This document shows positions 16,494-25,171 of a stretch of 64,000 nucleotides of DNA, piece after piece. The stretch's first letter is position 1. Each line of letters starts with the position of its first letter. The translations under genes were made by a program, and so were the position numbers. This stretch comes from Burkholderia gladioli (GTDB taxonomy: Bacteria; Pseudomonadota; Gammaproteobacteria; Burkholderiales; Burkholderiaceae): positions 3,410,001 to 3,474,000 of the forward strand of contig NZ_CP009322.1 of the NCBI RefSeq assembly GCF_000959725.1, in the 5' to 3' direction. A model generated the notes under the pieces. It did no database searches, had not been told where the DNA came from, and was given only the letters and a program-made list of their open reading frames with translations.

Positions 16494-17079
16494 GCGACGG
16501 CGCGCAGCCGGCATGGCCATCGGACCCGGCCATGCCATGCGCTTTCACTACCACGCGAAGCGGTCGTGCGCTTGCGAGCGCATCAGCGCTTCCATGAAGT
16601 CGTCGTCGCCACAAGACAGCATGTCGTCGTGACTCCCTGCCGACACATGCGCCGCGCCATGGACCGGCAGACCATGCGGCGCCGGATCGCCGCTACGGGC
16701 GGGCCGTCTTGCTTCATTTCTCCTCCAGTGCCCAGCTTGTCGTTTTCATTGCAGCCGGCATTGAATCACATCGATCAAATTTGCGGAACATCGTTTCGAA
16801 TTCAATCAAAAAGAAATCGCTGTCAAAAAAGATGACTGATGGAAATGCCAGTGCTTTATCGATACGACCTTGATTTTCAGGGGTAAACGATAGGCGGCTC
16901 AGTGCATTTCGATTCGGACCATCGTTCCGGATGCGTGCTAGATTGCCTTCATGCCGGCCCGGGCGGCAAGTCCGGGAATCCTCGCGAAGCGTGTCGTCGT
17001 GTCGGTTGGGGGAAGTCGTTCGGGCATTGGCGCGGCAGACGTTTCGGCATCCATATCAAGAACGAGAAGGACGAGACAG
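16494..17079. other. Long intergenic region before the SSS carrier; possible tiny minus-strand frame
   Basis: About 590 bases. The right half is AT-rich and holds an IclR-type palindrome (16784-16798). On the minus strand a frame ending at TAG 16548-16550 reads ...VSAGSHDDMLSCGDDD then FMEALMRSQAHDRFAW, which looks like a protein C-terminus, but its only start is a GTG at 16646 without a ribosome-binding site. A strong GGAGGAG followed by ATG (16719 leftward) opens a different frame. It may be a decayed or frameshifted small gene. Confidence 0.3.
16784..16798 (+). promoter_or_regulatory. KdgR/IclR-like operator upstream of the SSS carrier
   Basis: CGGAACATCGTTTCG is an imperfect palindrome (CGGAAC/GTTTCG, 5 of 6 pairs) matching the known KdgR-type core G-R-A-A-C-A-N2-G-T-T-T-C. 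It lies about 280 bp before the carrier start codon and downstream of the IclR gene. Confidence 0.5.
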
Positions 17080-18900
17080 ATGGACGTCAATATCGCCGTG
17101 GTGGCCGGCTATTTCCTGTTGATGTTCGCGATCGGCACCGCGTTCAGGAAGATGGCCAGCCAGTCGGCCAGCGATTATTTTCGCGGCGGCGGCCGCATGC
17201 TGTGGTGGATGGTCGGCAGCTCCGCGTTCATGATCCAGTTCTCGGCCTGGACCTTCACCGGCGCCGCCGGCGAGGCCTTCCGCAACGGCTTGCCGGCCTG
17301 CTACGTCTATATCGGCAACTGCGTCGGCTACCTGGTCGCCACCTTCTGGTTCGGCAGGCGCTTCCGCCAACTGCGTTGCGACGCGCCCACCCAGGCGATC
17401 CGCCAGCGCTTCGGGCGCGGCAACGAACAGTTCTTCACCTGGTCGGTGATTCCGCTGTCGATCCTGCAGGGCGCCGTCTCGCTCAACGCGCTGGCGGTGT
17501 TCTTCTCGGCCGTCACGGGCTTCCACCTGGGCGCCACGCTCTGGCTCACCGGCTTGTCGGTGCTGGCGCTGTCCTTCCTCGGCGGCGCCTGGGGCGTGGT
17601 CGCCTCCGACTTCGTGCAGTCGATCGTGGTGGCGGTGATGTCGGTGGCCTGCGCGATCGTCGCACTGGTCAAGCTAGGCGGGCCGGGCGAGATCGTAGCG
17701 CGCTTTCCGGCCGATTTCCTCACCGGGCCCGACTACAGCCACGGCAGTCTGCTGGTGGGCTCCTTCCTGTTCCTGTGCGTCAAGCAGATGCTGGCCATCA
17801 ACAACATGAAGGATGCCTATCGATTCCTGAACGCCAAGGATTCGCGCAACGCGACCCGGGCGGCGCTGTTCGCGCTGGTGCTGATGACGGCGGGCGCGCT
17901 GATCTGGATGGTGCCGCCCTGGGCCGCGGCGATCCTCTACCCCGATGCGGCCGTCGCGCATGCGCACGACCTGGGGTCCAAGTCGGGCGACGCGGTGTTC
18001 CTGGTGTTCGTCGAGCGCGCGATGCCGCTGGGCACGGTCGGCCTGCTGATGGCGGGCATGTTCTCGGCCACCATGGCCTCGATGGACGCGGCGCTGAACC
18101 ACAACGCCGGGATCTTCGTGCGCAGCTTCTACCAGCCGGTGATCCGCGGCGCTCGCGCATTGTCCGAGCGCGAATCGGTGCTGGCCGGCAAGGGCATGAA
18201 CGTGATCAACGGGCTGGTGATCATCGTGATCGCGCTGGGCTTCTCCCACCTGAAGGGCCTGAGCCTGTTCACGCTGATGATGCGGGTGGGCACCCTGGCG
18301 ACCTTGCCGATCGTGGTGCCGCTGTTCCTCGGCCTGCTGATCCGGCGCGTGCCCGATTGGGCCGGCTGGGCCACGTTGGTGGTCGGGCTAGGCGTGTCCT
18401 GCCTGTGCAGCGCGGTGATCTCGGGCCACGAGCTGAGCCGCTGGTTCGGCTGGGGCTTGAGCGCGCGCGAGACTTCCGAGTTCGACACCATGTGGGCCGT
18501 GCTCTGCCATTGCGTGCTGACGGGCGGTTTCTTCGTCGCCACGCGGCTGTTCCATCGCCAGCCGGACGCGGCCCGCGCCGGCGTGCTGTCGAAGTTCTGG
18601 CGCGATTACGCGACGCCCGTCCACAGCGACGGCCTGCAGGGCGAGTTCGATCGCCTGCAGCGACTCAAGCTCGGCCGCATCACGCAGGGGATGACGGCGG
18701 GCCTGCTGGCGATGGTGGCGATTCCGAATCCTGCCTGGGGGCGGCTGGTGTTTCTCGGTTGCGCGCTGGCGGTCGGCACCATCGGCACGCTGCTGGTGCG
18801 CAGCGCGCGGGCGACGAAGCCGCTGCCGGACGCGGCCATGCCGATGCGCGACGGCACGCGCGACGACGGCAGCCTGCGCGCGACGCGCTCCGGCGCCTGA
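17080..18900 (+). CDS. Sodium:solute symporter (SSS family)
   Basis: A 606-residue membrane protein with 13 or more hydrophobic segments. It has the SSS core: the first helix NIAVVAGYFLLMFAIG, SASDYFRGGGRMLWWMVGSS, the Na-site region FSAWTFTGAAGEAFRNG, and MAGMFSATMASMDAALNHNAGIF in helix 8. The family imports sugars, uronates, amino acids or vitamins with Na+. The start ATG at 17080 (MDVNIAV) has AAGGA upstream. Its place between an IclR regulator and a polysaccharide lyase suggests it takes up oligo- or mono-uronates released outside the cell; this is an inference. The C-terminal 80 residues are a hydrophilic tail plus two extra helices. Confidence 0.9.
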   Translation: MDVNIAVVAGYFLLMFAIGTAFRKMASQSASDYFRGGGRMLWWMVGSSAFMIQFSAWTFTGAAGEAFRNGLPACYVYIGNCVGYLVATFWFGRRFRQLRCDAPTQAIRQRFGRGNEQFFTWSVIPLSILQGAVSLNALAVFFSAVTGFHLGATLWLTGLSVLALSFLGGAWGVVASDFVQSIVVAVMSVACAIVALVKLGGPGEIVARFPADFLTGPDYSHGSLLVGSFLFLCVKQMLAINNMKDAYRFLNAKDSRNATRAALFALVLMTAGALIWMVPPWAAAILYPDAAVAHAHDLGSKSGDAVFLVFVERAMPLGTVGLLMAGMFSATMASMDAALNHNAGIFVRSFYQPVIRGARALSERESVLAGKGMNVINGLVIIVIALGFSHLKGLSLFTLMMRVGTLATLPIVVPLFLGLLIRRVPDWAGWATLVVGLGVSCLCSAVISGHELSRWFGWGLSARETSEFDTMWAVLCHCVLTGGFFVATRLFHRQPDAARAGVLSKFWRDYATPVHSDGLQGEFDRLQRLKLGRITQGMTAGLLAMVAIPNPAWGRLVFLGCALAVGTIGTLLVRSARATKPLPDAAMPMRDGTRDDGSLRATRSGA

Positions 18901-19101
18901 ACCCATCATCCGAATCGAGCGTCGCGGCGCCTGCCCGATGTAGGCACCGCGATGCGTGAAACGCGCGTCGAGGGCCGTCGCGCGAGCGGGTCGTGCCCAC
19001 CCGCCGATGCAAGGGGCAAGCTCGAAAGGCGACTTCGATCGTCACGGCAGCCGCAAGCCGGTCGATCGGCAATCCATATCGATAGCAACCCAGGAGATGA
19101 C

Positions 19102-20361
19102 ATGAAGCGAAGATTCCAGGTCTCGATGATGGCAGGCGGCGCGCTGGCGATGCTGGCGCTCGGCGCGGCCGGCGGCAACGCGCAAGCGGCGGGTTTCAAG
19201 CACCCCGGCATCCTCGTCACGCAGGCGCGCCTCGACTACGTGAAAGGGCAGATCGCCGCGAACAACAAGCTGTTCGTCAATGCCTTCAACCAGATGAAGG
19301 GCAGCAGCTGGGCCTCGAAAACCTACAAGATTGCCGGCACGCTCGACGGCGGTTATATCTCGTGCGATGCGGTGTCCTCGAACGATCACGGCTGCAAGGC
19401 CGAGCAGGGCGACATGACGGCGGCCTACACGCAGGCGCTGATGTGGTACCTGACGGGCGACAGCACCTACGCGAAGAACGCCGTGTCGATCATGAACTTC
19501 TACGCGCGCAACCTGAAGGGCGGCCATCGCGGCGCCAACGCGCCGCTGCAATCGGCCTGGGCCGCCGAGGTCTGGCCGGCCGCCGCCGAGATCATCCGCT
19601 ACACCTACAGCGGCTGGTCGGCCAGCGACGCCAAGGCCTTCGGCACCATGCTGAGCACCCAGCACCTGCCCTACATCACCGGCAGCAACGGCAATGGCGG
19701 CAACGGCAACTGGAAGCTCAGCATGATCGACGGGATGATCGGCATCGCCGTCTACAACGACGACCAATCGCTGTTCAACACCGCCACCGGCACCTTCCGC
19801 CAGTGGATGTCGGCCTATTACTACAACGCCGCGAAGGACGGCGGCGGGCCGGTCAAGTTCTCCGGCAGCCCGGGCGGCTGGAACGGCCAGACCGTGTTCA
19901 ACGCGCAGGTCAGCGGCGTCACGCAGGAAACCTGCCGCGATACGCAGCACGTCGGGCTCGGCATGGCCGCCACCTTCAACGCGGCCGAGACGGCCTATAT
20001 CCAGGGCACCGACCTCTATGCCGTGTTCGCGGACCGCCTCACCACCTCGCTCGAATTCCTCTCGAAGCTGCTGCACGGCACCCGCAACACCTCGCAGACG
20101 GCCTACCAGCCGGTGCCGAATGCCTACCTCGGCGCGCTCTGCACCGACGTCTCGGGGCATGCGAACCAGTTCGTGCCGGTGTTGAAGGGCACCATGGTGC
20201 GGGCCTACAACGCCTATGCGATCCGCAAGGGCATGTCCCTGCCGGCCACCAAGGCGCACCTGCTCGACGACATCATTCCGGCCGCCGAGGCGAATGACGG
20301 CCACAACGTGCAGTGGGAGGTGCTGACGCACGGCGACAGCCCGTCGACACCGGTGGAGTGA
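19102..20361 (+). CDS. Secreted alginate-lyase-family polysaccharide lyase
   Basis: A 419-residue exported enzyme. The signal peptide is about residues 1-29 (ends G-N-A-Q-A-A-G). The remainder is an alpha/alpha-toroid of the alginate lyase family (Pfam Alginate_lyase type). Visible motifs are HPGILVTQARLDYVKGQIAA, APLQSAWAAEVWPAAAEIIR, GNGGNGNWKLSMIDGMIGIA and ETCRDTQHVGLGMAA, which carry the conserved Asn, Arg and His expected for beta-elimination of uronates. Alginate or another polyuronate (for example glucuronan) are candidate substrates. The ATG at 19102 has CAGGAG. It lies downstream of an SSS carrier on the same strand, which fits degradation followed by uptake. Confidence 0.87.
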   Translation: MKRRFQVSMMAGGALAMLALGAAGGNAQAAGFKHPGILVTQARLDYVKGQIAANNKLFVNAFNQMKGSSWASKTYKIAGTLDGGYISCDAVSSNDHGCKAEQGDMTAAYTQALMWYLTGDSTYAKNAVSIMNFYARNLKGGHRGANAPLQSAWAAEVWPAAAEIIRYTYSGWSASDAKAFGTMLSTQHLPYITGSNGNGGNGNWKLSMIDGMIGIAVYNDDQSLFNTATGTFRQWMSAYYYNAAKDGGGPVKFSGSPGGWNGQTVFNAQVSGVTQETCRDTQHVGLGMAATFNAAETAYIQGTDLYAVFADRLTTSLEFLSKLLHGTRNTSQTAYQPVPNAYLGALCTDVSGHANQFVPVLKGTMVRAYNAYAIRKGMSLPATKAHLLDDIIPAAEANDGHNVQWEVLTHGDSPSTPVE

Positions 20362-20428
20362 ACGTCGGGCGGAAGTGCGTCGGCATCGACGGCGCGCGGC
20401 ACGCGGCGCTGCGCGAGGTCCCGTCGGT

Positions 20429-21319
20429 TCAGGCCTTGCGCAGTGCCGCGCGCACGAAGGACACGAAGCGCTCCATCACCGGGTCCTGGCGCGTGTCGGG
20501 CCAGGCCAGGCCGACGCGCCAGCGCGCATCGCGATCGCGCAGCTCGAGCACGGCCGCGTCGCGCAGCAGGTGCCGCGCGCGCGAGGGAATGAAGGCGACG
20601 CCGGCGCCGGCCGCCACCGAGGCCAGCACCGACTGCACGTCCTCGGCCTGCTGGCTGACGTTCGGCACGAACTCGCGCGCGCGGCACCAGCGCTCGACCT
20701 GCGCGGCCAGGCCGGCGCCGCGCGAGCGCTGCAGCGCGATGAAGCCGATCTCGTTGAGCGTGGCCAGCCTGGCCGGCAACTGGGCCGGGGTGATCGGCGG
20801 CAGTTGCGGCGGCAGCGCCAGCGCGAGGTTTTCCTCCACCACCTTGAACGAGGACAGGCCTTCCACGGCCTGCGCCGGCATGCGCATGAAGCCGGCTTCG
20901 AGCTTGCCGGCCAGCAGGCGCCGCGTCTGTTCGCCCGAGGAGAGATCGCTCAGCGTGACCGAGACGGAAGGGTGCTGGCGCCGGAACTCGGCGATCAGCG
21001 GCGGCACCAGGGTCAGCACCGACAGGCAGATGCCGATCCGCAGATGGCCGCGCCGACCGCTGCTCGATTCGCGCGCGCGGGCCAGGATCTCGTCGGCATC
21101 GCGCACCAGCGCCTGCGCATCGAGCAGGAAGGCGTCGCCGAACGGCGTCAGCTCGGCGCCGTGCCGGCCGCGCTCGAACAGCCGGCCGCCCAGGCTCGCC
21201 TCCAGCGCGCCGATCTGCTTGCTCAGCGCGGGCTGGCTCATGTGCAGCGCATCGGCCGCGCGGCCGAAATGGCGCAGCTCGGTGACAGTCAGGAAGGCGC
21301 GCAGCAGTTTCAGTTCCAT
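20429..21319 (-). CDS. LysR-family transcriptional regulator
   Basis: A 296-residue LysR regulator of the CatR/BenM-like branch. The HTH is at residues 1-60 (LKLLRAFLTVTELRHFGRAA, DALHMSQPALSKQIGALEAS). The effector domain starts at LRIGICLSVLTLVPPLIAEF. BenM-like members usually sense aromatic or chlorinated acids. It converges with the polysaccharide lyase gene and has no obvious partner: upstream on the other strand lies only a doubtful small frame. The ATG at 21319 begins MELKLLRAF. Target unknown. Confidence 0.9.
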   Translation of the reverse strand: MELKLLRAFLTVTELRHFGRAADALHMSQPALSKQIGALEASLGGRLFERGRHGAELTPFGDAFLLDAQALVRDADEILARARESSSGRRGHLRIGICLSVLTLVPPLIAEFRRQHPSVSVTLSDLSSGEQTRRLLAGKLEAGFMRMPAQAVEGLSSFKVVEENLALALPPQLPPITPAQLPARLATLNEIGFIALQRSRGAGLAAQVERWCRAREFVPNVSQQAEDVQSVLASVAAGAGVAFIPSRARHLLRDAAVLELRDRDARWRVGLAWPDTRQDPVMERFVSFVRAALRKA

Positions 21320-21412
21320 TCTGCGTGGTTATCGAATCGCTCAAAACATTCATTTTACGGATCGATCGCCGCCGCGTTCAATACGGGCTCCTGCTGCCTC
21401 GAAGGATTTGCC

Positions 21413-21679
21413 ATGTGCGCCCGACATTTCGATTCATGCCCGACCGGAACCCATGCGGGGGCCGCGGCGGAGCCGCGCGAGCGGGAGACTGGCCGCGACG
21501 GGGCCACCGGGGTGGAGCTGGGGAATCAGTGCGTGCCGACCGAATCGACGGTCGGCAAGCGCGCGCGGGCGAGATTCGTCGAACCGCTCGGCGAAGCGGC
21601 GCCGCGGGCGGCGACGGGCTCGATCGCGGTCAGCCTGGCGATCGTCTCGTTCCGCAACTGGCCGCGGCGTGGATTGTGA
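21413..21679 (+). CDS. Small hypothetical protein (doubtful)
   Basis: An 88-codon frame starts at ATG 21413 with AAGGA six bases before it (MCARHFDSCPTGTHAGAAAE) and ends with a mildly hydrophobic stretch GSIAVSLAIVSFRNWPRRGL. I recognise no family. It fills the gap between the divergent LysR gene and the MerR gene. Two other frames are also open here, as expected at this GC content, so the good ribosome-binding site is the only positive evidence. Confidence 0.3.
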   Translation: MCARHFDSCPTGTHAGAAAEPRERETGRDGATGVELGNQCVPTESTVGKRARARFVEPLGEAAPRAATGSIAVSLAIVSFRNWPRRGL

Positions 21680-21700
21680 AGGCGTGAAACCGGCCCGGGC

Positions 21701-22168
21701 TCAGCTCGCCGTGTCGGCGTGCTCGGGCGGCAAGGGGGAGGGGGCGGGCGATGATGCCGCCGGCGGCGCGGCGACCAGTTCGTCGAGCATGCGTTTGGCA
21801 TTGTCGCGGCAGGCCATCTCGTCGGGCTTGCCCTCGACCTGCCGGATCACCTCGAGCAGCCGCGCCTTGCTGGCGGCGAGCCGCTGCTCCATGGCCTCGA
21901 TATCGGCCACCTTGGCGCGCAGCTTGGGTACCAGGTCGGCGTGTCGCCAGTCGGCCAGGTCGTCGGGCAGCATGCTGCGGATTTCGCCGAGCGAGAAGCC
22001 GGCTTCCTGCGCGCGCACGATGAGGGCCAGCACCAGTTGCGCCTCGGGCGCGTACTCGCGATAGCCGTTGGCCTGGCGCTGCGCCGCGCGCAGCAGGCCG
22101 CTGGCCTCGTAGAAGCGGATCCGCGACGGCGCGAGGCCGCTGCGTTTCGCCAGTTCGCCGATCTTCAT
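21701..22168 (-). CDS. MerR-family transcriptional regulator
   Basis: A 155-residue MerR protein. The winged HTH is at residues 1-70 (MKIGELAKRSGLAPSRIRFY, EASGLL, NGYREY). A long dimerisation helix follows (VPKLRAKVADIEAMEQRLAAS). One Cys lies in the C-terminal part (MACRDNAKRML) and a Pro/Ala-rich tail closes it. GGGAGG precedes the ATG at 22168. It is divergent from an OYE-family gene, and the shared 75-bp region holds a 19-bp-spaced promoter with a dyad, the classical arrangement for MerR activation. The ligand is unknown, but electrophiles or xenobiotics would suit the partner enzyme. Confidence 0.92.
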   Translation of the reverse strand: MKIGELAKRSGLAPSRIRFYEASGLLRAAQRQANGYREYAPEAQLVLALIVRAQEAGFSLGEIRSMLPDDLADWRHADLVPKLRAKVADIEAMEQRLAASKARLLEVIRQVEGKPDEMACRDNAKRMLDELVAAPPAASSPAPSPLPPEHADTAS

Positions 22169-22184
22169 CGCTGCCTCCCGGGGC

Positions 22185-22215
22185 TTGACATTCAAGCGAA
22201 CTTTAAACTTATCGT
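22185..22215 (+). promoter_or_regulatory. MerR-type promoter with 19-bp spacer and dyad
   Basis: -35 TTGACA (22185-22190) and -10 TATCGT (22210-22215) are 19 bp apart, too far for normal sigma-70 use. Between them TTCAAGCGAACTTTAA forms a dyad (TTxAAG / CTTxAA). This is the signature of promoters that MerR proteins untwist. It drives the OYE gene rightward. Confidence 0.82.
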
Positions 22216-22243
22216 GGGCGGCATTCAATGCGGGGAGCCGCTC

Positions 22244-23473
22244 ATGACACTTTTCAATTCGCTGACACTGCCGAACGGCGCGACCGTGCCGAACCGCCTC
22301 GCGAAGGCGGCGATGGAGGAAAACCTGGCCGATGCCGATCATGCCCCTTCGGAGGCGCTGCTGCGCCTGTATCGCGCCTGGGCCGAGGGCGGCGCCGGGC
22401 TGATCCTGACCGGCAACGTGATGATCGACCGCCGCGCGATGACGGGGCCGGGTGGCGTGGTGCTCGAGGAAGATGCGCACCTCGAGCGCTTCCGGCGCTG
22501 GGCCGAGGCAGCGCGCGCGGGCGGCGCCCAGGTGTGGATGCAGATCAACCATCCCGGGCGCCAGATGCCGGCCGAGCTCGGCCAGCCGACCATCGCGCCC
22601 TCGGCCGTGCCGCTCGACATGGGCGCCTTCTCGAACCGTTTCCCGGTGCCCGAGGCGATGGACGAGGCGCGCATCGACGAGGTCACGCGGCGCTTCGCGC
22701 GCACCGCGCAACTGGCCGAGGCGGCGGGTTTCACGGGCGTGCAGATCCACGCCGCGCATGGTTACCTGTTGAGCCAGTTCCTCTCGCCGCTGTCGAACCG
22801 GCGCGGCGATCGCTGGGGCGGCTCGATCGAGAACCGCGCGCGGCTGCTGCTGGACGTGGTGCGCGCCGTGCGCGCGGTGGTGAGCCCCGGTTTCGCGGTG
22901 TCGGTGAAGCTGAATTCGGCGGATTTCCAGCGCGGCGGCTTCGACCCCGAGGACGCGAAACAGGTGGTGGCGATGCTCAACGAACTCGCCGTCGACCTGA
23001 TCGAGCTGTCGGGCGGCAGCTACGAGGCGCCGGCTATGCAGGGCCAGGCGCGCGACGGCCGCACGCTCGCGCGCGAGGCCTATTTCCTGGAGTTCGCCGA
23101 GGACATCGCCGCCGTCTCGCGCGTGCCGCTGATGGTGACGGGCGGGATCCGGCGCCGCGCGGTGGTCGAGCAGGTGCTGGCCAGCGGCGTGGCGATGGCC
23201 GGCATCGCCACCGCCATGTCGATCGATCCGGCGCTGCCGCGGCGCTGGCGCGCCGGCGAGGAGATCGTGCCGGTGCTGCGGCCGGTCACGCTGAAGAACA
23301 AGATGCTCGGCGCGATGGCCAACATGGCGATGGTCAAGTACCAGCTGGTGAGGCTGAGCCGCGGCCGTCGTACCCGGCCGGACGTCTGGCCGGTCGGCGC
23401 GCTGGTCCGGCAACGCCTGGCCAATGCCTGCCAGACGCGGCAGTATCGACGCTGGACCGGCGCGGCGCGCTGA
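22244..23473 (+). CDS. NADH:flavin oxidoreductase, Old Yellow Enzyme family
   Basis: A 409-residue FMN-dependent TIM-barrel enzyme. Visible motifs: LPNGATVPNRLAKAAMEE at the start, QINHPGRQ, the substrate-binding H-A-A-H pair (GVQIHAAHGYLLSQFL), SPLSNRRGD-x-WGGSIENRAR, and the FMN-phosphate site MVTGGIRRR with GIATAMSIDPALP. OYEs reduce activated alkenes, nitro compounds or fatty-acid enoyl groups with NAD(P)H. The ATG at 22244 follows the MerR-type promoter by 28 bp. The divergent MerR regulator probably induces it. The C-terminus carries an extra basic tail of about 40 residues. Confidence 0.92.
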   Translation: MTLFNSLTLPNGATVPNRLAKAAMEENLADADHAPSEALLRLYRAWAEGGAGLILTGNVMIDRRAMTGPGGVVLEEDAHLERFRRWAEAARAGGAQVWMQINHPGRQMPAELGQPTIAPSAVPLDMGAFSNRFPVPEAMDEARIDEVTRRFARTAQLAEAAGFTGVQIHAAHGYLLSQFLSPLSNRRGDRWGGSIENRARLLLDVVRAVRAVVSPGFAVSVKLNSADFQRGGFDPEDAKQVVAMLNELAVDLIELSGGSYEAPAMQGQARDGRTLAREAYFLEFAEDIAAVSRVPLMVTGGIRRRAVVEQVLASGVAMAGIATAMSIDPALPRRWRAGEEIVPVLRPVTLKNKMLGAMANMAMVKYQLVRLSRGRRTRPDVWPVGALVRQRLANACQTRQYRRWTGAAR

Positions 23474-23706
23474 ATATCCTGTAGAAAAACTGGTGGTGGA
23501 CGGGCGCCCGATGCGATCGCGACATACTGCATCGGGCTTCAATTCCTGGCGGAACAGCCGACCCTCGCGGGATTTGCAAAGGCAGTAGAAATTCTCCTGA
23601 CTCTAAGCAGAATTGATGGTTCGACACCGGCGTTTGCGCGTCCTACAGTGCGGCATGCACGGGACGGCCGGAGCCTGGGCCGCCCATTCTCAACCCAGGA
23701 GAAAAC

Positions 23707-24411
23707 ATGTCTGCAGAAAAAGTTGCACTCGTCACCGCCGCCGGCAAGGGCATGGGCGCCGCGATCGCGCGTGAGCTGGCCGCCGGCGGTTATCGCGTCG
23801 CGCTGATGTCGCCTTCGGGCAGCGCCGTCGAGCTGGCCGCCGAACTGGGCGGCTTCGGCATCGCCGGTTCGGTCACCGAGGATGCCGATATCGGGCGCTT
23901 CGTCGACGAGACACTCGCCAGGTACGGCCGCATCGACGCGGTCGTCAACAACACCGGTCATCCGCCCAAGGGCGATCTGCTCGCGATCGGCGACGAGCAA
24001 TGGCATCTCGGCCTCGATCTGGTCGTGCTGAACGTGGCGCGCGTGCTGCGTCGCGTGACGCCGGTGTTCGAGAAGCAGGGCGGCGGCGCGGTGGTCAACA
24101 TCTCGAGCTTCGCGGCCGACGCGCCCGAGCAGGCCATGCCGGTGTCCTCGGCGCTGCGCGCCGCGCTCAGCGCCTTCACCAAGCTCTATGCCGATCGTTA
24201 CGCGAGCGCGGGGATCCGCATTAATTCGGTGCTGCCGGGCTTCATCGACAGTTGGCCGGAAACGCCCGAGATCGTCGCGCGGATCCCGGCGGGGCGCTTC
24301 GGCAAGACCGAGGAGATCGCGAAGACGGTGGCCTTCCTGCTGTCGGACGGCGCCGGCTACATCACGGGCCAGAACCTGCGGGTGGACGGCGGGATCGTCC
24401 GCGCGCTGTGA
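23707..24411 (+). CDS. SDR-family protein lacking the Tyr-x3-Lys catalytic pair
   Basis: A 234-residue short-chain dehydrogenase fold with the cofactor glycines T-A-A-G-K-G-M-G, N-N-T-G-H-P-P-K-G-D and a C-terminal GQNLRVDGGIVRAL. At the active site the usual Y-x3-K is replaced by S-x3-R in MPVSSALRAALSAF, while a Ser remains in NISSFA. A whole subfamily with this M-P-V-S-S-A-L-R motif exists as far as I recall, so it is probably not a sporadic mutation. Its reaction is uncertain. A GGAG precedes the ATG at 23707. It is monocistronic, with a hairpin after it. Confidence 0.88.
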   Translation: MSAEKVALVTAAGKGMGAAIARELAAGGYRVALMSPSGSAVELAAELGGFGIAGSVTEDADIGRFVDETLARYGRIDAVVNNTGHPPKGDLLAIGDEQWHLGLDLVVLNVARVLRRVTPVFEKQGGGAVVNISSFAADAPEQAMPVSSALRAALSAFTKLYADRYASAGIRINSVLPGFIDSWPETPEIVARIPAGRFGKTEEIAKTVAFLLSDGAGYITGQNLRVDGGIVRAL

Positions 24412-24447
24412 ATCGGCTCGAGCCGGGCGCGATCGCCCGATGAAGAC

Positions 24448-24481
24448 ATCGCCGGCCTTGCGTATCGCGCAGGCCGGCGAT
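24448..24481. terminator. Hairpin between convergent SDR and argO genes
   Basis: Eleven-base perfect arms ATCGCCGGCCT (24448-24458) and AGGCCGGCGAT (24471-24481) around a 12-nt loop, 37 bp after the SDR stop and 20 bp before the argO stop. No long U-tract, so probably a bidirectional terminator of moderate strength. Confidence 0.5.
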
Positions 24482-24500
24482 CTCGCATCCGGGGCCCGCT

Positions 24501-25118
24501 TCAGCGCAACTGCACGGCCGCCAGGCACAGGATCATGCTGCCCACCGCGCCGTCGAGCAGGCGCCAGGCGAGCGCCTTCCTGAACCAGGGCGCGAGCAGG
24601 CGCGCGCCATATCCCACCCCGACGAACCACAGCACGCTGACCAGCATCGCGCCGATCGCGAAGGCGGCGCGCGTGCCGTCCGGCTCGCGGGCGCCGGCCG
24701 TGCCGATCAGCAGGAAGGTGTCGAGATAGACATGCGGGTTGAGCCAGGTCAGCGCGAGCGTGGAGAGCACCACCGGCCAGGCGCCCTGCGGGGGCGGCGC
24801 GGCGCTGCCGCTCACGTCGAGCGTCGCGTGGCCCGGCTTCAGCGCGCGGCGCAGCGCGCTCAGGCCGAACCAGGCCAGGTAGGCGAGGCCGAGATAGAGC
24901 ACGACGTGGATGAAGGTCGGGTAGCGCTCGACCAGGACCGAGGCGCCGCCGACGCCGGCCGCGATCAGCAGCATGTCGGAGGCGGCGCACAGCAGCACGA
25001 TCTTGCCGACGTGCGAGCGCATGATGCCCTGGCGCAGCAGGAAGGCGTTCTGCGCGCCGATGGTGATGATCAGCGAGGCGCAGAGCGCGGCGCCGTGGGT
25101 GAAGGCAATCCAGTTCAT
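24501..25118 (-). CDS. argO: ArgO/LysE basic amino acid exporter
   Basis: A 205-residue membrane protein with six helices. It carries the LysE/ArgO signature G-A-Q-N-A-F-L-L-R-Q-G-I near residue 21 and the second-half W-L-N-P-H-V-Y-L-D-T motif. It exports arginine (and canavanine) or lysine to avoid overload. The divergent gene 103 bp away encodes an ArgP/LysG-type activator, the standard pairing: the regulator induces export when basic amino acids accumulate. The ATG at 25118 has a GGAGG-like site in the preceding CTCCTTGC complement. Confidence 0.93.
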   Translation of the reverse strand: MNWIAFTHGAALCASLIITIGAQNAFLLRQGIMRSHVGKIVLLCAASDMLLIAAGVGGASVLVERYPTFIHVVLYLGLAYLAWFGLSALRRALKPGHATLDVSGSAAPPPQGAWPVVLSTLALTWLNPHVYLDTFLLIGTAGAREPDGTRAAFAIGAMLVSVLWFVGVGYGARLLAPWFRKALAWRLLDGAVGSMILCLAAVQLR

Positions 25119-25171
25119 GGCAAGGAGGGGGCAGTAGACTCGTTCAGAAATTGCCGCTAGTCTGCGGGCAG

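Noticed and set aside
16902..18959. 685-codon plus-strand frame over the SSS carrier
   Set aside because: Out-of-frame shadow; the SSS frame starting at 17080 has clear membrane and family motifs.
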